64,000 nt of DNA from Leptospira sp. WS92.C1 (GCF_040833975.1 NZ_CP162130.1:3263501-3327500), one strand, 5' to 3'; positions 1-10,412 are shown, numbered from the stretch's first letter. Program-made: numbers and translations. Notes: generated by a model not told the origin, from the letters alone.

Positions 1-820
1 AAGAATTCCGAACCGTAAACAGAGCCAGATAAAACGTTCCATTGCCATCCGTGGAAATATTATCCGGAAATCCCGGAAGATTTTCTATAAAAAAATCGCT
101 TTTTCCAGCCTCTGGTCCCTTGAGCCAATATCTGCGAATTCGATATCGATATGTTTCATTGACCAATACAAAATCTTCGTTTTGAGAAAGCGCAACTCCA
201 TTCGCAAAGTATAATTCTTTTAACAAAACTTCCGTTTTACCGGTGGAAGGATCGTATTTTAAAAGCCTTCCGTGCGGACGCGCTTCCATCAGATCGTAAA
301 GATAGTCCTGACTTCCGTATTTATCCGAGGCATCGGAAAAATAAATCACTCCGTCCTTGGAGATGTCCAAGTCGTCCGTAAATCGAAACGGAACAGCATC
401 CATCTCCGTACTCAATACTTTAATCTCTCCTTTGGTTCCGATCTCCAAAAGTCCCTTGTCCGCATCCGCTAAAATCAATCTTCCATCCGAAAGAAGTTTA
501 CTTCCCAAAGGTCTTCCTAAAGTGGCCGCGTGCGCTTTGATATTACCGTCAGGCGAGATATGAATCACCTTTCCATTCTGACAAGACGCGTAAATATTTC
601 CTGCGTCGTCCACTTCCATATCCTCTGGTCCTTGTAATTTTCCCAAACCGATGAGTTCGGATTCCAAGAGAAAATCATTAGGGGCATACGCTCCTTCCAT
701 CGGCGGAGGTTCCGGAGGAATGTATGCAAGCGGATCAATCGGAGAAGGCTTTAAAATAAAGATGACGATTCCGAGAATCAGTAGAGTTGAAACAACGGCA
801 AGAATCCGATTTCGGTTCAT
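1..820 (-). CDS. SMP-30/strictosidine-synthase-like beta-propeller protein (3' end cut by window)
   Basis: Reading leftwards from ATG at 820 gives an open frame to the window edge (273 complete codons, no stop). The start MNRNRILAVV leads into a hydrophobic stretch of about 17 residues, which looks like an uncleaved signal anchor. A six-bladed propeller-like region follows, with phrases such as LQGPEDMEVDDAGNIY, SCQNGKVIHISPDG, FTDDLDISKDGVIYFSDAS and LYFANGVALSQNEDF. These are typical of the strictosidine synthase/gluconolactonase family (adipocyte plasma-membrane-associated-protein-like), whose bacterial members are probably metal-dependent lactonases or esterases; the substrate is unknown. 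The domain would face the periplasm. It is divergent from the cyclic-nucleotide-binding gene at 1160. Confidence 0.85.
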   Translation of the reverse strand, partial: MNRNRILAVVSTLLILGIVIFILKPSPIDPLAYIPPEPPPMEGAYAPNDFLLESELIGLGKLQGPEDMEVDDAGNIYASCQNGKVIHISPDGNIKAHAATLGRPLGSKLLSDGRLILADADKGLLEIGTKGEIKVLSTEMDAVPFRFTDDLDISKDGVIYFSDASDKYGSQDYLYDLMEARPHGRLLKYDPSTGKTEVLLKELYFANGVALSQNEDFVLVNETYRYRIRRYWLKGPEAGKSDFFIENLPGFPDNISTDGNGTFYLALFTVRNS

Positions 821-1159
821 GCAGCCTCCGTAAATCATATAAGAACGCCCAAAAAAATAGTGGAGGTTCGAGGGGAGTCAACAGGAATTTCCGATACAAT
901 CAAAAAGGGAAAAATCGAACAAGGGATTTTTAGTTGATTCCGGTTCCTCTTCCGCCAAGCTGGTGACATATCAAGTGTCGTCTTTCAGAGGATCTGAAAG
1001 AAACGATATATTGAGTTGCCGTTCTTCGTCAAACGTTGAACCCAAGCGAAAAAATCGTTTTTACGAAACAAAGATACACTCTTTATCAAAGTCTTCAGGG
1101 CTCGTGTCTTGAGTATCTTGAAAAAGAGTCAAGGGTAAGCTAAAACAAGGCGTCTAACT
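821..1159. other. Divergent intergenic region
   Basis: This 339-bp stretch separates two divergent genes and must hold both promoters. I see no convincing open frame, tRNA or strong hairpin, and I could not fix a promoter pair with confidence. Confidence 0.5.
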
Positions 1160-1792
1160 ATGAAAATATCCGAATCCATGGTCCACAAACTGGGCATTGA
1201 CTTTAAGGAATCCGAAGTCATTTTTGAAGAAAACCAGGCGGCAGAAATGATGTATCTGATCGTCAAAGGAAGAGTCGGGATTCATAAAAAAGTTAAGGAG
1301 GCCTATAAACTCCTCGTAGAACTCAAAGAAGGCGATATGTTCGGCGAAATGGCGTTGATCGATAAAACCCCGCGAAGCGCAAGAGCGGTGGCTAAAACGA
1401 ATGTCTCTTTGATCGCGATCAACGAAAGCGCGTTTTTTAATCTCATTCAAACCAATCCAGGTTTTTCCATGAAGGTGGTAAAAATTCTATCTTCCAGACT
1501 GAGAGAGACCAACAAAACGATCGCGGCACTTTTAAAAGCGGATAAAAAGAATTTAGTAACATCGGCACTCATTACATTCTCTCAATCCAACGGAACCAAA
1601 GACGGAAATCATCATAGAATCCATCTCAATCATTTTATCAAATGGGCGATCCTTAGAGTGGGCTTGGAGCATCAAGACTTGGTGACGGCGATCACTCTAT
1701 TAGTAAAAGATAAAATGGTGGAGCAACCCAAGGAAGATCCATCGACTCTGATCATCCGCGACTCTCTATTTAAATACACGGTGGATGCTTGA
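1160..1792 (+). CDS. Cyclic nucleotide-binding domain protein (Crp/cNMP effector type)
   Basis: 210 residues from ATG at 1160. Residues about 15-120 form a cNMP-binding jelly roll. The phosphate-binding cassette at 58-75 reads [19 protein letters not shown] and keeps the Glu and Arg that contact the ribose and cyclic phosphate, so nucleotide binding is plausible. The C-terminal part (130-210) is mixed alpha/beta and may be a degenerate winged helix, but I see no clear DNA-recognition helix. The stop codon overlaps the TTG start of the acyltransferase gene at 1789 by four bases, so the two are probably translationally coupled. It could be a transcription regulator or a cAMP-gated adaptor; sequence alone does not decide. 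Confidence 0.85.
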   Translation: MKISESMVHKLGIDFKESEVIFEENQAAEMMYLIVKGRVGIHKKVKEAYKLLVELKEGDMFGEMALIDKTPRSARAVAKTNVSLIAINESAFFNLIQTNPGFSMKVVKILSSRLRETNKTIAALLKADKKNLVTSALITFSQSNGTKDGNHHRIHLNHFIKWAILRVGLEHQDLVTAITLLVKDKMVEQPKEDPSTLIIRDSLFKYTVDA

Positions 1793-2970
1793 GCTCTCGG
1801 CAGTTTGTAGTAAAAAAAGAAAGTAATCAAAAGAGACTCTCTTACTTAGACAACCTTCGTTCTTTTGCTCTCTTATTGGGTCTTGTGTTTCATGTTGCGA
1901 TCGTATACGCCGCGGAAATCAAATACCCTCTTAGAAACGAACAAAAATCGGAGATCTTTGACGTGTTTGGAGAATGGGTCCATATCTTTCGGATGCCTTT
2001 GTTCTTTTTTCTTTCGGGATATTTTACGGAAATCATCTTTCGCGCCAAATCCCTAAAAGATTTTTTAAGAATGAGAATTTTTAGAATTTTCATTCCTACG
2101 GTTGTGGGAATCCTGTTGTTCGCGCCGATGCAATCGTATGTATCTCTTTTGCAAGCGGGAGAAACCGTATCCTATTTAGATTTCTATTTTAGAATTTTCT
2201 TAAACGGAAATATTCGACCTTCCCATCTTTGGTTTTTATACTTTCTTATTCTATTCACCGTATTACACATTCTCATTCGCAAACTCACGCTGCCATTATC
2301 CGCTCTTTTAAAAAAAGAACCCAGTGAAAAAAGTTTTGTTCAAGAATGGAAAACAATCACTGTTTTTGCGTTCATCAGCTTTACCGGAACTTGTCTGATC
2401 AATCTGTTTTTTATGAAAGACGATTCCTGGTACGCGATCGAACCGGTGAACTTCGTTTACAATTATACTTTTTTTCTCTGCGGAAGCCTTCTTGTATCGA
2501 AGGAGATTCTCATCTTAGAACCCCAATCCGATCGTTTTTGGATTTGGGGAACCTTAGCTCTGCTTTGCTTTTGGGGATTTTACGAAATCAGCAGAATCGA
2601 TCCGTTCTGGTCTTACTTTGGATACACCGGAACCTGGAGAAGAGTTCTTCATATTTTTTTAAAATGTACAGCAGGCTGGCTGATGATTCGTCTTTTGATC
2701 GGAGTCTTTCAGAAATTTTTCGATTTCAAAAACGCCAAGACCGAATATATGAGAACCGGAAGTTTGCCGATCTATCTTATCCATCATCCGATCTCCTTAC
2801 TTTCCGGCTACTTGGTAGTTCATACTTCTTTTGGAATTACAACTAAATTTTTACTCCATCTTTTCCTTGTATTCGTTTTTACATTAGTAATTTATCATTT
2901 TATCATACGTCCTTCCCGTTGGATCAATTTGATCCTCGGAAATCAAACCCAACCTAAAAAGAATCCCTAA
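1789..2970 (+). CDS. Acyltransferase 3 family membrane protein (MdoC/OpgC-like)
   Basis: 393 residues starting at TTG 1789, which overlaps the preceding stop. About ten hydrophobic segments span the chain. The N-terminus carries the family hallmark YLDNLRSF then GLVFHVAI (Arg24, His35), followed by [13 protein letters not shown], as in acyltransferase-3/OpgC proteins that move acyl groups (acetyl, succinyl) across the inner membrane onto glycans or lipids. The acceptor is unknown. It sits in a same-strand run with the cNMP-binding gene upstream and a lipoprotein 12 bp downstream, so the three may form one operon. Confidence 0.85.
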   Translation: MSSRQFVVKKESNQKRLSYLDNLRSFALLLGLVFHVAIVYAAEIKYPLRNEQKSEIFDVFGEWVHIFRMPLFFFLSGYFTEIIFRAKSLKDFLRMRIFRIFIPTVVGILLFAPMQSYVSLLQAGETVSYLDFYFRIFLNGNIRPSHLWFLYFLILFTVLHILIRKLTLPLSALLKKEPSEKSFVQEWKTITVFAFISFTGTCLINLFFMKDDSWYAIEPVNFVYNYTFFLCGSLLVSKEILILEPQSDRFWIWGTLALLCFWGFYEISRIDPFWSYFGYTGTWRRVLHIFLKCTAGWLMIRLLIGVFQKFFDFKNAKTEYMRTGSLPIYLIHHPISLLSGYLVVHTSFGITTKFLLHLFLVFVFTLVIYHFIIRPSRWINLILGNQTQPKKNP

Positions 2971-2982
2971 AGGAAGTGTCCC

Positions 2983-4344
2983 TTGAGCTCAATTTTAAAA
3001 AAAATCGGTTTCAAATCCAATGCATTTTTGATCATTCCGATCTTTCTCTTTCTCTTTCTCGTATGCTGCGAGAGCGGAAATTCCTCCCTAATTTCCTCCC
3101 CTTCCCATCGGGAAAAAAGCGGAACGAATCCGGTTCGTCTGAGTCTGCATCCTTACAAAGGCACCGTTGTCAAAAACGGAGAAGAGATTCTTCCGTTTAA
3201 AGTTTTGGAAACGGATAAAAACATCGCTCTTGTGGAAATGGAAGTTCCTATCTTTACAGACGGCAAAGGAATCGAATTGAAACTTTCCTCTCCGGGTTTT
3301 CAAAATTCTTCGTTTGTCGCAAAGTCAACTGCGGATCTTGGTGAAAAATTGATCGCACTCGATAAGGAAGGGGTAACGCATCGTTTTGCCGGAAGATTTA
3401 AGACGGGAGTTCAACCCAAGAGCGTACGTTTTATCGACAATACGAGATTGGCGATTCCACTTTTAGAAGACGAAGGAATGGACATACTCGATATCAAAAC
3501 GGGAGAAACGGTTCGTCTTTCCCCTCCTGAAAAATACAAAAAAAAATTGGGGTTTGTGGAAACCATTTCGATTCCGGAACACAACGAACTCTGGGTGAGT
3601 CAAATGCAGGCGAACGCGGTACACGTGTTCGATCTCAAAACTCTCGCTTATAAAGCAAGCGTGGATCTGACTGGGAAATGGTCCAAGATTCTTCTTTATG
3701 ACGCGACGAGAGATCTTGTCTACTGTTCCAATTGGATCAGCGAAGACATCTCGGTCATCGATCGAAAGACAAAGACGGAAGTCCGCAAAACGGATAAGAT
3801 AGGCTTACCGAGAGGCTTGCTTCTTTCCAAAGACGGAAAGGAATTGTACATCGCTCAATTTTCCGCGAGCAATCAGGAATCGGGCGGCGGAAGACTCGGA
3901 ATCTATTCGATGGAAAAGGAAAGGTTGATCGATACCATCGGACCTCCGGGAAATAAACGACATATCGTTCCGGGACCGGTTGAAAATAAAATCTATGTTT
4001 CGGATATGTGCTGCAGCAAAATCGAGGTTTATGATCTTAAAGAAAAAAAAGTTCAAAAGTCGATTCCTGTATTCGATAAACCGAATACGATTGCACTCTC
4101 TCCCGATGGAAAGTATCTTTATGTTTCCTGTAGAGGTCCGAACCATCCCACCGAAGGATATCTCAAAAAGGGTTTGGTTCTCGGCAGGGTTTATGTGATC
4201 GATACAAGCACCGATACGGTAAAGGAATTTTGGGAAGCAGGAAACCAACCCACAGGCTTGGATGTTTCGCCCGACAATCGTTATCTTGTGATTTCGGATT
4301 TTTTGGACAATCAGATCCGAGTCTATCGCAGGGATGGATTTTAG
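2983..4344 (+). CDS. YVTN-type beta-propeller lipoprotein
   Basis: 453 residues from TTG 2983, with AAGGAAG just upstream. The signal peptide ends in a run of Phe/Leu and a lipobox-like FLVCC (Cys28 or Cys29), consistent with a spirochaetal lipoprotein exported across the inner membrane. The mature part starts with a small beta domain (about 55-105) and continues as a seven-bladed YncE/YVTN-like propeller; blade motifs include [19 protein letters not shown] and [16 protein letters not shown]. Such proteins bind partners or ligands rather than catalyse a known reaction. It is the last gene of the cNMP/acyltransferase run and ends 73 bp before the tRNA-Ile gene. Confidence 0.85.
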   Translation: MSSILKKIGFKSNAFLIIPIFLFLFLVCCESGNSSLISSPSHREKSGTNPVRLSLHPYKGTVVKNGEEILPFKVLETDKNIALVEMEVPIFTDGKGIELKLSSPGFQNSSFVAKSTADLGEKLIALDKEGVTHRFAGRFKTGVQPKSVRFIDNTRLAIPLLEDEGMDILDIKTGETVRLSPPEKYKKKLGFVETISIPEHNELWVSQMQANAVHVFDLKTLAYKASVDLTGKWSKILLYDATRDLVYCSNWISEDISVIDRKTKTEVRKTDKIGLPRGLLLSKDGKELYIAQFSASNQESGGGRLGIYSMEKERLIDTIGPPGNKRHIVPGPVENKIYVSDMCCSKIEVYDLKEKKVQKSIPVFDKPNTIALSPDGKYLYVSCRGPNHPTEGYLKKGLVLGRVYVIDTSTDTVKEFWEAGNQPTGLDVSPDNRYLVISDFLDNQIRVYRRDGF

Positions 4345-4399
4345 AATCGGATTTGAGAACGTTTTTTGCTAAAAAACTGTTGCATTTGAAGATCGAGTT

Positions 4400-4492
<93 letters not shown>

Positions 4493-4505
4493 CCGGTGTT
4501 GATAC

Positions 4506-4580
<75 letters not shown>

Positions 4581-4582
4581 AT

Positions 4583-4608
4583 ATCGAACCCCCACTCCGT
4601 GGTTCGAT
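4583..4608 (+). terminator. Hairpin after the tRNA pair, possible terminator or processing signal
   Basis: ATCGAACC at 4583-4590 pairs with GGTTCGAT at 4601-4608 (8 bp, extendable by inner AC/GT). It begins two bases after tRNA-Ala. The trailing bases (CAAAACTTCCCTTTCTC) are only moderately T-rich, so intrinsic termination is plausible but not certain. Confidence 0.5.
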
Positions 4609-5528
4609 CAAAACTTCCCTTTCTCGCTCCAATGATTCCGTAATCATAGAATCGGATTCTCGTGCCCTAATATATTCTATTTTTTGAATGTGCTAATCTT
4701 TCTTTTTCTTGAAATCCAATTCGATTGAATGACAAGTCATCGCATTGAGTTCAACGAACAAAAGTAAATGATCAAGCGAAGCACACAAGTAATTGCAATG
4801 TCTGTTAGAGTTCCCACAAAATAGAGATGATAAATTTTTCTTGAAAAAAGTTCGATTTCGTGATAGAGAAAAGTCTCTCGATTTTTCCCTGCGATACGAC
4901 CCATAGGGAGTATTGCATTGAGTTTTTCAGCCCGCCTCCTCCACCCAACGAGGGTGGCCTCGCGGATTTTACAGAGGATTGCTGTACTTCCTACAAATCA
5001 AAGAGAAAGCATTTGGTCCGACAAAGTTGTTTTTTAGAAATTTTGCTTGATCGGGACTTGAAGCCCGGCAAGGTATAAAATTGGACTTTCCCTTTTCCAA
5101 ACGATTGATTTGGCGGTTTTACGGCAAACATTCTTCAAATCGTTTCAAAAATCCTATATTTTTTGATTTGAAAGTCCTTGCAAACGTTTCGAACAGTCGG
5201 CAACTTCTTCGTCAAACAAAGTTGTAAGAAATGCGTTGTCAAATTCCCGCGAAACATTTTGGACGGATTCCATACAAATACAAAGAATATTAGGATTATC
5301 TAAAATACACTTGTATAAAAAATACCGTATCTCAAAAAGACCTTGTAACTTTTCAAAATTGCGAGAGAATTTAGAAAGAGATCGTTTTTTGAAATTTGAA
5401 AACTGTATAAAATCCGATTCTCAAAAAACGAGATGCCCTACGATTTTTAAGAAATCCGCATTCAAATTTTGAGATATCTAAAAAGAAGTGGGAAACGAAT
5501 TTCAAACCGTCGTCTCGGCAGGAACACG
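4609..5528. other. Long non-coding spacer between tRNAs and the flavoprotein gene
   Basis: About 920 bp without a believable gene. Short open frames here have no ribosome site and no recognisable product. The stretch holds one copy of the dispersed stem-loop repeat (5013-5073). The part before 5529 is A/T-rich and should contain the promoter of the flavoprotein gene, which I could not pin down. Confidence 0.5.
5013..5073 (+). repeat. Dispersed stem-loop repeat, copy A
   Basis: It starts TTGGTCCGACAAA, has TTTTGCTTGA in the middle and ends with the hairpin GGGACTTGAAGCCC flanked by CTTG and CAAG arms. The same order of blocks recurs at 24729-24791 and, inverted, at 48671-48735. Confidence 0.6.
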
Positions 5529-7808
5529 ATGATAAAAATTTCTTGGATTTCACGCTATTTTTCCTGGCTTCATAACAACGCCCCCGAAGGAGAAGTGGAG
5601 GTCTATCCTACGATCTCCGACTCTTTCGAAAGCTCGGTTCCCGGGATTCGAGTCATCGGAGATTTGACCGGCCTCCCACTCTTAAAATTCTCAGTGGAAA
5701 GCGGCGTCAAGGTAGTGGAGGAAATCGCCAAGCAGAATCAAAACAGAATCTATTCTCCAAAATCCGATCCTTTTTTATATGATGTTTTGATCGTCGGAGC
5801 CGGCCCCGCGGGAGTTTCGGCTGGAATTGAATTCAAAAAACTAAATTATAATTTTATTATACTAGAAGCCAACGATCCTTTTCATACCATCAAAAGTTAT
5901 CCCAAGGGCAAGCCTATCTTTGCCGAGCCCGAAGATCTGAAAACAAAGTCGGAAGTTCGGATCAAAAATGGAACCAAAGAGAGCCTTTTGCAGGATCTAC
6001 AAGACGTTTTGAAAAAGTGGAAACTCCCTCTGATCTTGAAAGCAAGAGTTTCCAAAATTCAAAACGAACCCTTTGGATTTTCAGTCCTTTGCGAAGACGG
6101 AAAGAAATTTAAAACAAAAGAGGTCGTTCTCGCGATCGGAAAAAGCGGGAATGCCAGAAATCTGGAAATTCCGGGAGAAGAATTGCCGAAGGTTTATCAC
6201 CGCCTGATTGATCCGAAAGATTTTGAAAACGAAGAAGTCCTTGTGATCGGCGGCGGAGATTCCGCGGTCGAAGCAGCAATCGCGGTGAGCGATTTCGCAA
6301 AGACAACAACACTTTCCTATCGAGGAAAAGAACTGGTCCGACCCAAATCAGAAAACAAACAAAAACTGGAATCCTTGATTCAATCCGGAAAAATCGAATT
6401 TCTCAATGCGACGGAAATACAGGAAATCGGAGAAACAGAAATTTCAATCCGCGAATTGAATTTTCAAAATCAACAATTAACTTCCAAAAAAATTTCGAAT
6501 ACAAGTGTGCTGATCCAAATCGGCTCGAACGCTCCGATCGATTTTTTAAAACAGATCGGACTCAAAATCCAAAATCAGAAACGGCTCTGGGACTGGATCG
6601 GATTTATAGAGATGATTCTTTTTACAAACGTAGTCTATTTTGGTAAAGCTTCGTTTTACGGAGTTCCGACCTACAGTACGATCGCACTCGTATCTCTGGT
6701 CGGCTTCGTCCTTTTGGGAATCCCGTTCGGGGTTCATCTATTTAGAAAAAGAAAGGAGCTGTTCGCAAATTCTTGGAATACATTCAAAAACAGTTATATA
6801 TTTTTTGCAGCTTTGTATTTCTGCACAGTCTATGTCGGAGGTAAATATTTTGATTTTCTACTTCTCGGAAAACAACCGGGTTTTCATTACACACTTCTGT
6901 ATTCTCTCACTATTCTTACTTTTGGTCTGAGAAGAATGAAAGCCAGACCCACGAAATATATCAAAAGACAAACGTGGACCTTGATTCTCATTCAGGTGTT
7001 TCCCTTGTTTTTATTACCCGAAATCATCTTACCCTTTTTAGGACAAAACGAACTGCTCGGAGATCGGAACGGATTTTTACTTACTCAAGTTTTTCCATAC
7101 GGCGCGTATTGGAACGCATACGGTTTCATTCTCGCATGGCCGTTAAATATGGGAATTTTTTACAATACCGGAATCACAACCTTTTGGCTGATCTACGGAA
7201 TCACTCAGACTTTTGTGATCATTCCCTATCTCGTTTTCCGATTCGGAAAAGGTGCCTATTGCGGTTGGATTTGCTCCTGCGGCGGTCTTGCTGAAACCTT
7301 GGGAGACGAGACAAGAACCAAAATGCCTCACGGAAAATTCGCAAACCGATTGGAAAATACGGGACAATGGATCCTGCTTTTTGCAACGGTGATCACGATT
7401 CTAAAACTCAGCGAAATTTTTCTTTCACCCTGGTTTCCGTTCACTCACGTTCTCGGTTCCGTAGGTGATAGAGGTAAAAAGGTGTATGACGTGATCGTCG
7501 ATCTTATGTTAGGTGGAGTAGTCGGAGTTGGGTCGTATTTCTTTTTGAGCGGAAGAGTTTGGTGTAGATTTTTCTGTCCGCTTTCGGCCCTCATGCATAT
7601 TTATGCAAGATTCAGCAGATTTAGAATTCTCTCCGAAAAGAAAAAATGCATTTCCTGCAATATCTGCACAAAGGTCTGTCATCAAGGGATCGATGTGATG
7701 AGTTATGCAAACAAGGGAATTCCGATGGACAATGTTCAGTGTGTGCGCTGTTCCGCTTGTGTGGTCAACTGTCCCACCAATGTTTTATCCTTTGGCGAAT
7801 TGAAATGA
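5529..7808 (+). CDS. Permuted FAD/NAD(P) flavoprotein fused to a membrane NapH-like polyferredoxin
   Basis: 759 residues from ATG 5529; AGGAAC lies just upstream, and the frame is open further back to 5469. Residues 1-80 contain SSVPGIRVIGDLTGLPLLK, which is the GD motif that normally closes a thioredoxin-reductase-like FAD domain. The first dinucleotide fold (GAGPAG, 90-95) comes after it, then the NAD(P) fold (GGGDSA, about 241), then the IGSNAPIDFLKQIGL strand, with no second GD motif. The order is therefore permuted. The CxxC of thioredoxin reductase is absent. From about 350 several membrane spans follow, with cysteine clusters CGWICSCGG (about 577) and CRFFCP (about 678) as in NapH/CcoG-type proteins, and two 4Fe-4S sites (CISCNICTKVC near 706, CVRCSACVVNC near 737). 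Inferred role: moving electrons from NAD(P)H via FAD and iron-sulfur centres to a membrane acceptor. Partner unknown; the gene stands alone. Confidence 0.85.
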   Translation: MIKISWISRYFSWLHNNAPEGEVEVYPTISDSFESSVPGIRVIGDLTGLPLLKFSVESGVKVVEEIAKQNQNRIYSPKSDPFLYDVLIVGAGPAGVSAGIEFKKLNYNFIILEANDPFHTIKSYPKGKPIFAEPEDLKTKSEVRIKNGTKESLLQDLQDVLKKWKLPLILKARVSKIQNEPFGFSVLCEDGKKFKTKEVVLAIGKSGNARNLEIPGEELPKVYHRLIDPKDFENEEVLVIGGGDSAVEAAIAVSDFAKTTTLSYRGKELVRPKSENKQKLESLIQSGKIEFLNATEIQEIGETEISIRELNFQNQQLTSKKISNTSVLIQIGSNAPIDFLKQIGLKIQNQKRLWDWIGFIEMILFTNVVYFGKASFYGVPTYSTIALVSLVGFVLLGIPFGVHLFRKRKELFANSWNTFKNSYIFFAALYFCTVYVGGKYFDFLLLGKQPGFHYTLLYSLTILTFGLRRMKARPTKYIKRQTWTLILIQVFPLFLLPEIILPFLGQNELLGDRNGFLLTQVFPYGAYWNAYGFILAWPLNMGIFYNTGITTFWLIYGITQTFVIIPYLVFRFGKGAYCGWICSCGGLAETLGDETRTKMPHGKFANRLENTGQWILLFATVITILKLSEIFLSPWFPFTHVLGSVGDRGKKVYDVIVDLMLGGVVGVGSYFFLSGRVWCRFFCPLSALMHIYARFSRFRILSEKKKCISCNICTKVCHQGIDVMSYANKGIPMDNVQCVRCSACVVNCPTNVLSFGELK

Positions 7809-8318
7809 CCGAATACGATAAATCTTTTTTGGAATTTTAAATAAAGCTCAATCCGTCGCTAACGTCGTGACCGATTTAAAAATTCGATCACTCCTTCCGT
7901 TTATTCAGAATTACTGGATCCGCTGCGTTCTTGTCCCGGGGTAATTAAAAAAGAATTTTCGAAGTTTGAGGACAATATTGTTTTAAAAATTAATTCATCG
8001 TCGACGCCCAGTCTTTTGAAAGTTCCATGTTTTTTTCCAAACGATCCTTCCTTTGACAGAGCTCGATCCTCCGTGTCCAACTCGCCTGCCGTAACACTGA
8101 TCGGTGTATCTCAGAAATTTTTAAATTCCAATGAAATCGCTTTCGAAAATTCCTTTTTTCTTGATTTCCATGGAAAAAAAATTTTCCGTATCCGGAAACG
8201 CATACCAGTCGAGAGCTGATACAAACGCACTATTCATCTGGCATAAATACATTAGAATATACTGATGCGTAATTTTTATATTATTGATTCAAACTCATCG
8301 ATCTGAATGATTTAATTT
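7809..8318. other. Spacer between convergent genes
   Basis: 510 bp between the convergent flavoprotein and crotonase genes. Only short open frames without ribosome sites or family resemblance. I see no clear terminator hairpin. Confidence 0.4.
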
Positions 8319-9068
8319 TTATTGTTTGATCGTTTTTGCATATTCTTGAACTTGAGAAAGAAAATTCGGATCCTTCAAAAAAATCTCAAATTCGTCGAAT
8401 TCCTTTTGAAAATTGGAGTATAAATTTCCCAAAAAATAATCGTTTGCGATCCCTTTGAGGATCTTCAGCATTTTTAAGTTCCACTGAGAAAGTCGGAAAG
8501 CGGTTTTGACAGCGTGTTCCAAAATATTCCGGCCTTCGTAGATCTCGTCTATAATTCCCAAACCCAACGCGGCGGAAGATCGGATAGGATCCCCTTTTAA
8601 CGTCAGACTCAGAGCGCGAACCGGTCCTACTTTCCGAGCCAAGGTAGTCAAAAGCGGCGGACCTCCGAATCGAATTTCGGGCCGAAACAACATGGACTTT
8701 CTTTCCGCGATGATATAATCCCCGCCAAGAGCAAGATCAAATCCGCCCGCCGACGCAAAACCTTTCAAAACGGTAACTACCGGCTTCGGAAAACCATAAA
8801 CAGAATAATGATATTCTAATATTCTATGACGAAAAGACTGAAGATTTGTCCGAACTACCTCTTCCAAATCGTAACCGCTTGAAAAATGTTTTCCGGAAGA
8901 ATTGAGTACGATTGCGCGAACCTCGTCATCGATAGCAGCGGAGTTGAAAACTTTCTCCAATTCGTCCCTGATTTTCATATTTAGCGCATTGGATTTTTCA
9001 GGACGATTGAGGGTAACGACCAAAACGTTTTGAACCGACTCGGTCAAAAGACATTCATACTTCATCAT
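8319..9068 (-). CDS. Enoyl-CoA hydratase/isomerase (crotonase) family protein
   Basis: 249 residues, start ATG 9068 behind AAGGAAG. It has the crotonase fold signatures: [11 protein letters not shown] near the N-terminus, the first oxyanion-hole loop [11 protein letters not shown], and the second loop [15 protein letters not shown]. Compared with rat mitochondrial enoyl-CoA hydratase, the position of catalytic Glu144 carries Asp (GGFD), while the Glu164 equivalent is kept (FRPEI). Hydratase or isomerase chemistry on acyl-CoA is likely, with altered geometry; beta-oxidation or another acyl-CoA pathway cannot be chosen. The MBL-fold gene upstream on the same strand is 111 bp away. Confidence 0.85.
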   Translation of the reverse strand: MMKYECLLTESVQNVLVVTLNRPEKSNALNMKIRDELEKVFNSAAIDDEVRAIVLNSSGKHFSSGYDLEEVVRTNLQSFRHRILEYHYSVYGFPKPVVTVLKGFASAGGFDLALGGDYIIAERKSMLFRPEIRFGGPPLLTTLARKVGPVRALSLTLKGDPIRSSAALGLGIIDEIYEGRNILEHAVKTAFRLSQWNLKMLKILKGIANDYFLGNLYSNFQKEFDEFEIFLKDPNFLSQVQEYAKTIKQ

Positions 9069-9179
9069 TTTATCTTCCTTATGGAAAATTCAAAACGGCA
9101 TCGATATTTATCGGATCGAATCTTTTAGCAAGAAAAATTCGATCGATATTTTTTTAAGTTCCAGTTGAAATTCATTTGT

Positions 9180-10136
9180 TTACTCATTCCATTTTGGAAA
9201 GGTAGCGAGACTTTCTTGCGCGATCGAATCGTGCGCGGGGATCAAAACGATTTCCGGTTTGCGAATCACCAATTCGTGCACTCGAAACAGTTCTTTTCCG
9301 AGCGCTACAGGATCCGCATCCGCGATTCTCCTGGAAACCCGGGGTTTGTGCGCGGGTAAAGTAAACCCTTCTTTAATCCAAGCGATATCTCCCGTAAAAA
9401 AGTATCTTTTTTTTGAAGATAGATTGAGAAACATTCCGATCGACCCTCCGCCATGTCCCATCATAGGAACAAAAACGACGCTCCCGTCTCCGAACAAATT
9501 CAAACTTTTCGAATAGGATTCATAAGAAATATCGTCAAAGTTTAATTCTCCCCATGAGATTCGATCTCCGTCAAATTGACTTTGTATGTATCCATCCTTG
9601 ATATCCGCGATCAACGCTGTGTTATGCTCTTCTCGAGAGACAAAAATTTTTGCCCAAGGAAAATCTTTGATACCGCTCGCATGATCCCAGTGCATATGAG
9701 AAAGATAGATTTGATCGATCTGTTTTGGATCATATCCCGCTTTTAGCAATTGAACCAACGCGGATTCGTGATTTTTATAGGCCATAAGAATTTTTAGATG
9801 AAACGGATTTTGATCAAATTGTTCCTGGATGTTTGTTCCAAGCCCGGTATCAAAGAGAAATTTTCCTTTTGGGTGCTCGACTAAAATGGCCGTGTGTAAA
9901 ACGTTTCTTTTGACAAAAATACTTCCCCCTTCGAGCAAAAATGCTTCCGGAGTTTTCACGTTCGCAGTTCTGATGACGGAAAATCTTATCCCGGGATTTA
10001 CAAAATGGATCTTCTGAATTTCAGGAAATTGAGACAAAGATTCATTGATTTCTAATTTAGGATACCCTAATAAATAAATTATCACAGAAAAAAATAAACC
10101 AATCATTGTCGATAAAATCCAATATCTCTTTTTCAT
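9180..10136 (-). CDS. Membrane-anchored metallo-beta-lactamase-fold hydrolase (lactonase-like)
   Basis: 318 residues from ATG 10136. The first 25 residues are a basic-plus-hydrophobic stretch (MKKRYWILSTMIGLFFS) that should act as a signal anchor, so the enzyme faces the periplasm. The metal motif LSHMHWDHASG (HxHxDH) is followed by downstream ligands in MMGHGGGSIG, TGDIAW and PAHDS. The layout resembles the AttM/AiiA N-acyl-homoserine-lactonase branch, but the substrate cannot be read from sequence. It is co-directional with the crotonase gene downstream and with thiM upstream. Confidence 0.8.
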   Translation of the reverse strand: MKKRYWILSTMIGLFFSVIIYLLGYPKLEINESLSQFPEIQKIHFVNPGIRFSVIRTANVKTPEAFLLEGGSIFVKRNVLHTAILVEHPKGKFLFDTGLGTNIQEQFDQNPFHLKILMAYKNHESALVQLLKAGYDPKQIDQIYLSHMHWDHASGIKDFPWAKIFVSREEHNTALIADIKDGYIQSQFDGDRISWGELNFDDISYESYSKSLNLFGDGSVVFVPMMGHGGGSIGMFLNLSSKKRYFFTGDIAWIKEGFTLPAHKPRVSRRIADADPVALGKELFRVHELVIRKPEIVLIPAHDSIAQESLATFPKWNE

Positions 10137-10382
10137 GCAGCTTTCCTTGTTAAACTAACCATGTCACGTATCGAATCGGATCACACAAAACCGACTCTGA
10201 ATTGGTGCGTAAAAAAACGGAGTATAAGGCCAAGGTATCTGAAATCTATTTTTTAAATTCTAAAAAACTTTAAGAAAATGGAATGTGTTTTCGTATCTGC
10301 CTTTTAACCCGCCCTTCTTCCAATTTTCAGCTTTTAAAATCCCTCCGAAAACTTCGGGAATGATCGAGGAGATGTTTGGATC

Positions 10383-10412
10383 GATCGTATGAGGACTTCT
10401 CGTCATACGATC
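10383..10412. other. Perfect 10-bp stem-loop downstream of thiM
   Basis: GATCGTATGA (10383-10392) and TCATACGATC (10403-10412) are perfect inverted arms around a 10-nt loop. There is no T-run on either side, so it is not a standard intrinsic terminator. It lies within the 352-bp spacer 10137-10488 between thiM and the MBL-fold gene; that spacer has a 62-codon open frame on the minus strand (10260-10448) that I cannot assign to any family. Confidence 0.4.

Noticed and set aside
4860..5078. 72-codon open frame in the tRNA/flavoprotein spacer
   Set aside because: Covers the dispersed repeat, has no ribosome site and a Pro/Cys-rich unnatural composition.
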